The notes beneath the pieces were generated by a model that worked only from the letters and a program-made list of their open reading frames with translations, had not been told where the DNA came from and did not search any database. A stretch of DNA of 9,196 nt from the NCBI GenBank assembly GCA_023433345.1, contig JAEZDA010000021.1, positions 1-9,196 on the forward strand. The letters run 5' to 3'. The position numbers and the translations under genes were made by a program. This stretch comes from Bacteroidota bacterium (GTDB lineage: Bacteria; Bacteroidota; Bacteroidia; Chitinophagales; Chitinophagaceae). Numbering within the stretch: position 1 is the first letter of the stretch; every line of letters starts with the position of its first letter. This document shows positions 1 through 5,962 of the stretch, one piece after another.

Positions 1-235
1 TAAATATACTGTCCCCCGCTACGGAAGCAGACTCCAGGACAATGCCAAACGCCGACTGGTCAGGGCTGTCCATCGTGGCTAGTATCGTTCCGCTCCCCGC
101 ATTTTTAATATTGAACACAAGCCGCAGGTTGGCCATTTCGATTTTCCCGTGCCATGCTCCCTCCCAATCATCCTGCCCGAAAACGTTGAAACAGGCAAAA
201 CTTAACAGCGTTGCGATCAATGAGATTTTTTTCAT
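1..235 (-). CDS. Secreted hydrolase, N-terminal part (cut by window edge)
   Basis: Only the first 78 residues are present; the gene runs off the left edge. It opens with a signal peptide (KK then a hydrophobic stretch at about residues 4-20, likely cleaved near G20-Q21), so the product is exported. The mature part begins with a W-E-G-x-W-H-G-K segment (24-31), an L-R-L-V-F-N-I strand (37-43) and A-T-M-D-S-P-D-Q (53-60). This pattern is the small beta-rich N-terminal domain found in Bacteroidota ahead of alpha/beta-hydrolase (and sometimes beta-lactamase-like serine hydrolase) domains. The catalytic domain lies outside the window, so the reaction cannot be assigned. The ATG at 235 is the only reasonable start in front of the signal peptide. 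It is divergent from the deoxyhypusine-synthase-like gene with 72 bases between starts. Confidence 0.75.
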   Translation of the reverse strand, partial: MKKISLIATLLSFACFNVFGQDDWEGAWHGKIEMANLRLVFNIKNAGSGTILATMDSPDQSAFGIVLESASVAGDSIF

Positions 236-239
236 TCCG

Positions 240-247
240 CAAATATA
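240..247 (-). promoter_or_regulatory. Bacteroidota -7 box (TAnnTTTG) for the secreted hydrolase
   Basis: On the minus strand the sequence TATATTTG ends four bases before the ATG at 235. It matches the Bacteroidota sigma-A -7 consensus exactly. If active, transcription would begin within a few bases of the start codon, giving a leaderless or nearly leaderless message. No clear -33 element is visible. Confidence 0.45.
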
Positions 248-285
248 CTGCTGCTGTTAGAATCCCCGGAGGCGCTCAATTTTCC

Positions 286-293
286 TATTTTTG
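286..293 (+). promoter_or_regulatory. Bacteroidota -7 box for the deoxyhypusine-synthase-like gene
   Basis: TATTTTTG followed by C is a perfect TAnnTTTG match, 14 bases before the ATG at 308. The implied start of transcription near 299-300 leaves a leader under 10 bases with no Shine-Dalgarno sequence. The box lies back-to-back with that of the divergent hydrolase gene. Confidence 0.6.
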
Positions 294-307
294 CGAAAAC
301 AATTAGT

Positions 308-1282
308 ATGAAAAAAGGACCTGTATCAGAATATATTCAATACCACTATCGTCATTTTAATGCTGCTGCATTAATGGACGCGGCAAAGGGATACGAAAAG
401 CATTTGAATGAGGGAGGAAAAATGATGATAACACTTGCCGGGGCAATGAGCACTGCCGAGCTCGGGCTAAGCCTTGCAGAAATGATAAGGCAGGATAAGG
501 TTGCCATCATCAGTTGCACCGGTGCAAACCTTGAGGAGGATATCATGAACCTTGTAGCTCATAGCCATTATAAACGTGTGCCTAATTACCGTGATCTTGG
601 TCCGCAGGAAGAATGGGAGCTTTTGGAGAATCATTACAATCGTGTAACGGATACATGTATCCCTGAAGAGGAGGCTTTCAGGCGTTTACAAAAGCATATA
701 TATAAAGTTTGGAAGGATGCAGATGATAAGGGCGAGCGTTATTTTCCTCATGAGTACATGTATAAGATGTTGTTGAGCGGCGTGTTAGAGCAGTATTACG
801 AAATTGAACCGAAGAATAGCTGGATGCTGGCGGCCGCGGAAAAAAATATTCCGATCGTGGTGCCCGGTTGGGAAGACAGCACAATGGGAAATATTTTCGC
901 ATCTTATGTTATTAAAAATGAAATGAAGGCCAGTACCATGAAGAGCGGCATTGAATACATGGTATGGCTGGCTGATTGGTATCGCAACAATTCAGGAGGA
1001 AAGGGCGTTGGATTTTTCCAGATCGGAGGTGGAATTGCAGGAGATTTTCCGATTTGCGTAGTGCCGATGATGTACCAGGATCTTGAGTGGGAAGGTGTTC
1101 CATTCTGGAGTTATTTCTGCCAGATATCAGACTCAACAACTTCTTACGGTTCTTATTCCGGGGCGGTTCCCAACGAGAAGATAACCTGGGGGAAACTCGA
1201 TATTAACACCCCAAAGTTTATTGTTGAAAGTGATGCAACGATTGTTGCGCCCCTCATATTCGCCTGGGTGTTGGGATGGTGA
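308..1282 (+). CDS. Deoxyhypusine synthase family protein
   Basis: 324 residues, matching the deoxyhypusine synthase (DHS) family along its length. Visible landmarks are the G-A-M-S-T-A-E-L-G segment (about 45-53), S-C-T-G-A-N-L-E-E-D (about 69-78, equivalent to the TAGGxEED cofactor region), P-G-W-E-D-S-T-M-G-N (about 186-195), the F-Q-I-G-G-G strand-turn, and S-Y-S-G-A-V-P-N-E-K-I-T-W-G-K-L near the end. K296 in the W-G-K motif aligns with the lysine that forms the enzyme-imine intermediate in eukaryotic DHS (human K329). True DHS moves an aminobutyl group from spermidine to eIF5A in an NAD-dependent reaction. Bacteria have no eIF5A, so this member probably acts on another acceptor, for example a polyamine as in homospermidine synthase; this is inference. 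It stands alone between a promoter and a terminator, in the cytoplasm. The family assignment is secure; the reaction is not. Confidence 0.92.
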   Translation: MKKGPVSEYIQYHYRHFNAAALMDAAKGYEKHLNEGGKMMITLAGAMSTAELGLSLAEMIRQDKVAIISCTGANLEEDIMNLVAHSHYKRVPNYRDLGPQEEWELLENHYNRVTDTCIPEEEAFRRLQKHIYKVWKDADDKGERYFPHEYMYKMLLSGVLEQYYEIEPKNSWMLAAAEKNIPIVVPGWEDSTMGNIFASYVIKNEMKASTMKSGIEYMVWLADWYRNNSGGKGVGFFQIGGGIAGDFPICVVPMMYQDLEWEGVPFWSYFCQISDSTTSYGSYSGAVPNEKITWGKLDINTPKFIVESDATIVAPLIFAWVLGW

Positions 1283-1302
1283 TCTTTTAATTTATAAAGT
1301 AC

Positions 1303-1335
1303 AAAAAAGCCGGACTTAACAAGGCCGGCTTTTTT
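1303..1335. terminator. Bidirectional intrinsic terminator
   Basis: A perfect 11-base inverted repeat (1303-1313 with 1325-1335) has a GCCGG/CCGGC core flanked by six A on the left and six T on the right, so it reads as a hairpin plus U-tract on both strands. The stem can extend inward past one A/G mismatch with CTT/AAG, leaving a three-base loop. It lies 20 bases after the stop of the DHS-like gene and directly after the stop of the convergent M28 peptidase gene, and serves both. Confidence 0.9.
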
Positions 1336-1337
1336 GT

Positions 1338-2906
1338 TTATCTCTTAACGTTAGGAATGGGAAGGTCTCTCACCAGCATTTCTTCACGGTTTGCCATGTT
1401 CCAGGCCGTATGAAAGATCATTTGTGCTCTTTTTTCATAAAGCTTCCAGTTTATTTTGTCTACTGTGTCGGTGGGTTTGTGATAGTCAGACTTCAGCATG
1501 CCATCATAAAAGAATAATACCGGCACACCCTTTCGTGCAAAATGATAATGATCGCTTCTGAAGTAAATTCTGTTGGGATCTTTAGGGTCATCGAATTTAT
1601 AATCAAAAACAAGTTGTGTATACTGGTTGTTCATTGTTTCGCTTATTCGCGGAAGGTCTGTGCTTATCTTGTCGTGACCAACTACATAAACATAGTTATT
1701 GCTATCGGCTGAAGTGCGCTCTGTATCTATTCTTCCGATCATATCGATATTAAGGTCAACTGAGGTTTTCTCTAAAGGGAAAACGGGATTTTCGCTGTAA
1801 TACTCGCTTCCCCAAAGCCCTTTTTCTTCACCGCTGAATGCCATAACAACCACAGTGCGACGGGGGCCGCGTCCTTCTTCCCTGGCTTTTGCAAAGGCAG
1901 CACCAAGGTGCATAATAGCAACTGTGCCACTTCCATCGTCATCGGCTCCATAATAAATATTTCCATTCCTTATGCCGAGGTGATCGTAATGAGCGGTGAT
2001 AAAAACGTATTCATCTTTCTTGTCGCTGCCTTCAATTATGCCAAGCACATTGGAAGACTGAACTGTTTCTCTTTTTTCAGAATATTCAAATTCAATTTTC
2101 AGTTTTTTCGAAGAATACTTTGCTTTAAACGGAGCGAGATCTTTTGCATTTTGGAGAATTGAATTATCGGACATCAGATCTTTCGCAAGGTTGTGGCTGA
2201 TCAGGGCATAATTAACGCGTTTGTTCTTTTTTTCGCGGTGGAAAGTAAGGGCGGTTTTTAAAGTTGATTCGGCATACCTCTGCGTGAATTCGGAAACTGT
2301 AGGCGAAACCACCAAGGCACCCGCAGCTCCTTTTGCGTAGGCAAGCTCAAGTTTCTTTTCCAGCCCGGGATATGTCCATTCGCCAGACTTGTCCGTTCCT
2401 GTTACAAGGAAGATCCCGTTCTTCTTGGGTTCGCCCAAAAATATCAATACCGTTTTCCCTTTTACATCAATGTTTGCATAGTCGTTATAGTTTTCTGATT
2501 CTATGCCATAGCCTGCAAAAACCAACACCTCCGATTCAAATTTTCCGTTATCATTACCGGCGGCAAGTATCAGAAATTCGGTTTGGTAAGCAAGATCTTT
2601 TTTATTTTGCCGGAGCACCATTTTTGTTGCGCTGTCTTTTACAAGGGGGAAAAACTGGCGATAAGAATTATGGGGTTGGGTTTTTTTTATTCCTGCTGAA
2701 TCAAAAAACTTTTCAATATAGGCTGCAGCTCTTCGTTCTCCTGCAGTTCCGGTTTCTCTGCCCTCCATTTCTGCTCCGGCAATAACGGTTAGGTGTGTAC
2801 GAAGTGAAGCTTCGTTGATAATACCTGAGTATTTAAGGGATTCATCCTGTGCAGCCACGGTGCAGCAGGTTAAAAGAAAGCCGAACAGAAGCTGAAGTTT
2901 CTTCAT
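1338..2906 (-). CDS. Secreted M28 family metallopeptidase with PA domain
   Basis: 522 residues. A signal peptide covers about residues 1-19 (KK, hydrophobic core, cleavage near A-A-Q), so the enzyme acts in the periplasm or outside. A PA-type insert spans about 125-260, including A-G-Y-G-I (131-135) and K-G-A-A-G-A-L-V-V (192-200). The catalytic half (about 285-500) holds the co-catalytic zinc set of clan MH: H306 and D308 in A-H-Y-D-H-L, an aspartate of G-A-D-D-D-G-S-G (322-324), E360-E361 in S-G-E-E-K-G, D388 in N-I-D-M-I-G-R, and H453 in R-S-D-H-Y-H-F. All expected ligands and the general base are present, so it should be an active aminopeptidase or carboxypeptidase-like exopeptidase; the substrate cannot be told. 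It lies 99 bases behind rpiB on the same strand. A near-match -7 box (TATCTTTC, 2930-2937) could give it its own promoter. Confidence 0.93.
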   Translation of the reverse strand: MKKLQLLFGFLLTCCTVAAQDESLKYSGIINEASLRTHLTVIAGAEMEGRETGTAGERRAAAYIEKFFDSAGIKKTQPHNSYRQFFPLVKDSATKMVLRQNKKDLAYQTEFLILAAGNDNGKFESEVLVFAGYGIESENYNDYANIDVKGKTVLIFLGEPKKNGIFLVTGTDKSGEWTYPGLEKKLELAYAKGAAGALVVSPTVSEFTQRYAESTLKTALTFHREKKNKRVNYALISHNLAKDLMSDNSILQNAKDLAPFKAKYSSKKLKIEFEYSEKRETVQSSNVLGIIEGSDKKDEYVFITAHYDHLGIRNGNIYYGADDDGSGTVAIMHLGAAFAKAREEGRGPRRTVVVMAFSGEEKGLWGSEYYSENPVFPLEKTSVDLNIDMIGRIDTERTSADSNNYVYVVGHDKISTDLPRISETMNNQYTQLVFDYKFDDPKDPNRIYFRSDHYHFARKGVPVLFFYDGMLKSDYHKPTDTVDKINWKLYEKRAQMIFHTAWNMANREEMLVRDLPIPNVKR

Positions 2907-3005
2907 GTTGAAATTGTTATGGTGTAGGTGAAAGATAGCGTGTAAAACGCCCCGGAGAAATCAATAATTGATCAGCGGCGAAAGAGTATTACAAGGAATG
3001 ATTAA

Positions 3006-3455
3006 TTAACACGGTATTTTTTCCACCCGTGTAAGATGCCTGCCTGCTTCAAATTCTGTGTTCATGAATATATCCAGCATCTTTTCTGCATCTCCATCCC
3101 TTACAAAGCGAGCCGGAATACAGAGTATATTGGCATCATTATGTTTTCGTGCGAGTTCTGCAAGTTCTTCGCCCCAGCAAATGGCGGCGCGGATGCCTGC
3201 GTGTTTGTTGGCGGCTATTGCAACTCCATTAGCACTGCCACATAATAAAATTCCGAAAGAAGCTTCACCATTTTCTACTGCGGTTGCCACAGGATGAGCG
3301 AAATCCGGGTAATCAACTGAGTCCTTATTATATGTTCCAAAATCTTTAAATTCCATGTTTTCACCTTCGAGAAATGAGATCAGGTCTTCCTTGCAATCAA
3401 ATCCCGCATGATCACTGCCTATGGCTATCGGGAGGCTTTTGTTGAATACGTACAT
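3006..3455 (-). CDS. rpiB: Ribose-5-phosphate isomerase B
   Basis: 149 residues, the usual RpiB length. It interconverts ribose 5-phosphate and ribulose 5-phosphate in the cytoplasmic pentose phosphate pathway. Family marks: I-G-S-D-H-A-G (12-18) with D15-H16 for phosphate/ring binding; the L-L-C-G-S-A-N-G-V loop, in which C72 matches the catalytic cysteine of E. coli RpiB; A-A-N-K (81-84); H105-N106-D107-A108-N109, the conserved HNDAN segment; and G138-R139-H140 near the end. The ATG at 3455 leaves ten residues before the first motif, which is normal. It lies 65 bases behind tatC on the same strand, so co-transcription is plausible. A one-mismatch -7 box (TAACTTTA, 3475-3482) is also present 20 bases upstream. 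Confidence 0.95.
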   Translation of the reverse strand: MYVFNKSLPIAIGSDHAGFDCKEDLISFLEGENMEFKDFGTYNKDSVDYPDFAHPVATAVENGEASFGILLCGSANGVAIAANKHAGIRAAICWGEELAELARKHNDANILCIPARFVRDGDAEKMLDIFMNTEFEAGRHLTRVEKIPC

Positions 3456-3520
3456 GGCGTTTGATTTTGAAGGATAAAGTTAACGAAATTAGAGCAGCTG
3501 TTTATCTCAGCAGGGAATGG

Positions 3521-4405
3521 TCAACTCCATTCTATTTCGGCTTTTTTCTGCTGCTTTTCAATGCGCGATGCAATTACGATACTTAGCTCGAGTAAAAGCA
3601 GCAATGGAACGGCAACTATCGCCTGGCTCGTCCAGTCAGGAGAGGGCGTGATCACTGCAGAAAGAATTAAGATTATTACGAAACTGTAACGGCGTGTGCT
3701 TTTCAAAAACGTTCCTGTAAGAATTCCGATTTTGGCCAATACATAGCTTAGCACAGGCATCTCGAAAGCGATTCCACAGCCAAGAATGATATTATTTATT
3801 GATGAGATGTAGTCGTCCAGAGTTGGGATATATTGATATGCTCCTGTAGTTCCCAGAGAAAAGTTTGCAAGAAAATTAAAAGTGAATGGAGCAAGCAGGA
3901 AATATCCAAATGCAGCACCGGAAAAAAAGCAGAGACTCACCCAAAGGATGCTCCCGCGCGAATTTTTTATCTCCCTTGGAGAAAGAGCAGGTTTAATGAA
4001 CTTCCAAAGCTCCCAAAACAAATATGGGAAGGCGACTATCAATCCGCCGATCATGGCAATTGAAATAGCAGACATGAAGGGTCCGCTTACCGTATTCCCT
4101 AAAAGTTTGATATCAATAGGAGGCATGCACAGCGACTCGCCGAGGCCGGCCCAATGGCTGAAATCGCATAAAACACGGTATGTAATAAAATTTGACCTGG
4201 CGGGAGCGTACACTATATTATCAAACACAAAATCAACGTTAATGAACACTGCCACAGTTGCGATGAGCCAAACGATCACCGCCCTCATGAGGTGCCATCG
4301 CAAAGCCTCAAGATGATCGGTGAAACTCATCTCATTGTCATCCCTGGCTGCCTTGCTCCTGAAACTCTTAAAAAATGTCTTCCTTGCCGAAGAAGTTGAT
4401 TCCAC
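3521..4405 (-). CDS. tatC: Twin-arginine translocase subunit TatC (GTG start)
   Basis: 294 residues, an integral inner-membrane protein that recognises twin-arginine signal peptides and, with TatA, exports folded proteins. The N-terminal D-H-L-E-A-L-R (30-36) matches the HLxELR signal-peptide-binding motif. The cytoplasmic loop W-K-F-I-K-P-A-L-S-P-R-E has F136 and E145 at the spacing of E. coli F94 and E103. The TM5-TM6 hairpin is T-P-S-P-D. Six membrane segments can be placed at about 41-60, 107-129, 153-175, 198-218, 240-252 and 261-281. The first periplasmic loop (about 62-105) is longer than in E. coli. The start is GTG at 4405, because a perfect -7 box lies 18 bases upstream and no other start codon exists before ATG at 4330 (M26), which would leave just three residues before the HLxELR motif. 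No tatA gene is in the window. Confidence 0.94.
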   Translation of the reverse strand: MESTSSARKTFFKSFRSKAARDDNEMSFTDHLEALRWHLMRAVIVWLIATVAVFINVDFVFDNIVYAPARSNFITYRVLCDFSHWAGLGESLCMPPIDIKLLGNTVSGPFMSAISIAMIGGLIVAFPYLFWELWKFIKPALSPREIKNSRGSILWVSLCFFSGAAFGYFLLAPFTFNFLANFSLGTTGAYQYIPTLDDYISSINNIILGCGIAFEMPVLSYVLAKIGILTGTFLKSTRRYSFVIILILSAVITPSPDWTSQAIVAVPLLLLLELSIVIASRIEKQQKKAEIEWS

Positions 4406-4423
4406 TGTGCGAAATTAGGATGG

Positions 4424-4431
4424 CAAAGATA
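4424..4431 (-). promoter_or_regulatory. Bacteroidota -7 box for tatC (and probably rpiB-M28)
   Basis: The minus strand reads TATCTTTG then CC, a perfect TAnnTTTG match. Transcription would begin near 4417, about 12 bases before the GTG at 4405 and about 87 before the internal ATG at 4330. The short distance fits the other genes here and favours the GTG start. No clear -33 element is seen. Confidence 0.6.
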
Positions 4432-4641
4432 CGGTTTGAGGTTCTCAGATGAGATGCGCCAGGAAGGATGGGTCAGTTTAAGTACAATGCTTTATTTCAA
4501 ATTGGGTCGGCGGTGTCTTTAAAGCCGAAACCATCCACTCAACTTACATTTTTGAATGGGCGTTTGGCATTGTATTTGAATCATTTACTATGAACTACAT
4601 AAATAGTCAATTTTCTCATAAGCAGTTAGTTTTGGTAAACG

Positions 4642-4669
4642 GCCCCTGTTTCTACAGGGGCTTTCTTTT
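4642..4669 (+). terminator. Plus-strand intrinsic terminator without an obvious gene
   Basis: A perfect 8-base stem, GCCCCTGT (4642-4649) with ACAGGGGC (4654-4661), closes a TTCT loop and is followed by TTTCTTTT. The T-rich tail is only on the plus strand; the minus side has no U-tract after the stem. Both flanking genes, prfA and tatC, are on minus, so the terminator belongs to neither and implies a plus-strand transcript starting within the preceding 200 bases or so. Confidence 0.8.
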
Positions 4670-4830
4670 CGATGGTTAACTTGAGCCGGGTAGAGCTGCT
4701 GAGTAGTTAAAGCAAAAGAATTTGATACCGTTGTGGAATTATTTTGCCAAAATGGGAATTTTCGGATTGCGAAAATAAATTCAGCTTACCGATTTTGAGG
4801 TAGTGCGTGCGCTAAAAGAAACAGGGCACA

Positions 4831-5895
4831 CTACTGCTGACTGGTCATCTTCTCTGCGTTTTCTGCAAATTGTAATGAATCTATAAACTCCTGTAACTCG
4901 CCATTTAGTACATCATCAAGATTATAAACGGTCATGCCTATACGATGGTCTGTAACGCGGCCCTGCGGAAAGTTGTAGGTGCGTATTTTGGCGCTACGGT
5001 CGCCTGTGCTCACCAGGCTTTTCCTCATGTGAGAAATTGCTTCTTCCTGTTTGCGAACTTCCTCATCATATAATTTTGTACGCAGCATGTTCATTGCTTT
5101 TTCACGATTTGCAAGCTGCGTTCTTTCCGTTTGGCAAACCACAACAATACCTGTTGGTTTGTGGGTGAGGAAAACTTTGGTTTCAACCTTATTTACATTT
5201 TGCCCGCCTGCGCCGCCACTCCGCGCAGTTTCCATTTTCACATCACTTTCCTTCAGGTCAACATCCACCTCTTCCGCTTCGGGCATAACGGCCACCGTAA
5301 CTGCACTGGTATGCACGCGTCCGCTGGCTTCTGTATCGGGCACGCGCTGCACGCGATGAACCCCGCTTTCAAATTTTAAAGTTCCGTAAACATCATCACC
5401 GACAACTTCAACCTGTACTTCCTTAAAACCGCCCACGGTTCCTTCACTTTCACTCAGAAGAGCGGTCTTCCAGCCTTTTCGCTCACAATATTTCATGTAC
5501 ATCCGGAGAAGGTCTCCTGCAAAAAGAGATGCCTCATCTCCACCCGTCCCCGCACGGATTTCAAGTATCGCATTTTTTTCATCATAAGGATCTTTCGGGA
5601 TGAGCATGTTGCGGAGATTTTTTTCCATTGCTTCTTTTCTCTCTTCCAATGCAGGCAGTTCCTGTTTTGCCAGAGAGCGCATTTCCTCATCATCACCATT
5701 CAATACCTCGCGGTTGAAATCAAGGTCTTCCAGCAGTTTCACATAAGCATCCCGTGCAACAACAATTTTTTCAAGGCTTCTATATTCTTTACTCATCGCC
5801 CCGAATTTCCTGTTGTCGGCAACTATTTCCGGGTTCGAAAGAGCGATACCAAGATCAGTGAACTTTGCTTTGATCGCATCCAGTTTATCTAACAT
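4831..5895 (-). CDS. prfA: Peptide chain release factor 1
   Basis: 354 residues, the usual RF1 length. It reads UAA and UAG in the ribosomal A site and triggers release of the finished peptide. The anticodon-like tripeptide is P186-D187-T188 in R-V-P-D-T-E (the P-x-T form of RF1, not the SPF of RF2). The catalytic G230-G231-Q232 lies in S-G-G-A-G-G-Q-N-V-N-K. The N-terminal helical domain covers about 1-100, followed by E-I-R-A-G-T-G-G-D-E-A. The C-terminal domain carries Y-N-F-P-Q-G-R-V-T-D-H-R. The gene itself ends with TAG, a codon only RF1 reads among the two release factors. ATG at 5895 gives the standard M-L-D-K-L start, behind a perfect -7 box 41-48 bases upstream. It is divergent from the amidohydrolase; the prmC gene often near prfA is not in the window. 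Confidence 0.97.
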   Translation of the reverse strand: MLDKLDAIKAKFTDLGIALSNPEIVADNRKFGAMSKEYRSLEKIVVARDAYVKLLEDLDFNREVLNGDDEEMRSLAKQELPALEERKEAMEKNLRNMLIPKDPYDEKNAILEIRAGTGGDEASLFAGDLLRMYMKYCERKGWKTALLSESEGTVGGFKEVQVEVVGDDVYGTLKFESGVHRVQRVPDTEASGRVHTSAVTVAVMPEAEEVDVDLKESDVKMETARSGGAGGQNVNKVETKVFLTHKPTGIVVVCQTERTQLANREKAMNMLRTKLYDEEVRKQEEAISHMRKSLVSTGDRSAKIRTYNFPQGRVTDHRIGMTVYNLDDVLNGELQEFIDSLQFAENAEKMTSQQ

Positions 5896-5935
5896 AATGT
5901 ACTTTTATTGTTGCCAGCACGGTTTTTTCGCCGCG

Positions 5936-5943
5936 CAAAATTA
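5936..5943 (-). promoter_or_regulatory. Bacteroidota -7 box for prfA
   Basis: TAATTTTG followed by C on the minus strand is a perfect TAnnTTTG match, giving a predicted start near 5930 and a leader of about 35 bases before the prfA ATG. A minus-strand TTG lies 15 bases upstream of it, closer than the usual 19-21 base spacing. The box lies inside the only stretch where the divergent amidohydrolase could have its own promoter, so the two may interfere. Confidence 0.55.
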
Positions 5944-5962
5944 CGCGATAACAGTCATCAAT

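Larger units (their letters stand above)
4406..4830. other. 425-base gap between prfA and tatC; possible small plus-strand transcript
   Basis: No recognisable protein or RNA family is here. The right 150 bases (4680-4830) show nothing beyond a bulged TAGTG..CACTA hairpin (4801-4833) at the prfA stop. The left part has the tatC promoter on minus. On plus, two tiny reading frames, 4468-4593 (41 codons) and 4590-4679 (29 codons), overlap by ATGA. Neither has a known motif, and the second runs through a strong terminator hairpin, so both may be chance. A small stem (4507-4511 with 4524-4528) and a direct repeat TTTGAAT (4551-4557, 4575-4581) lie ahead of that terminator. A degenerate -7 box, TGTATTTG, sits at 4571-4578. 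A short non-coding RNA ending near 4669 is the simplest reading. Confidence 0.35.

Noticed and set aside
1908..2785. Long open frames on the plus strand opposite the M28 peptidase, up to 150 codons.
   Set aside because: They are antisense shadows of a well-supported peptidase and contain no domain motifs.
41..4573. A 14-base match (CAATGCCAAACGCC) between the hydrolase gene near 41-54 and the minus strand of the prfA-tatC gap near 4559-4573.
   Set aside because: About 0.3 such matches are expected by chance in a 9.2 kb window on both strands, and the flanks do not agree.
4406..4830. SRP, 6S or other known housekeeping RNA in the prfA-tatC gap.
   Set aside because: An AGGAAGG/GGTCAG resemblance to the SRP tip is in the wrong order and no matching stem surrounds it.
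4801..4833. TAGTG..CACTA bulged inverted repeat at the end of prfA as a terminator.
   Set aside because: The stem is short and bulged, the loop is long, and no U-tract follows it on the minus strand.
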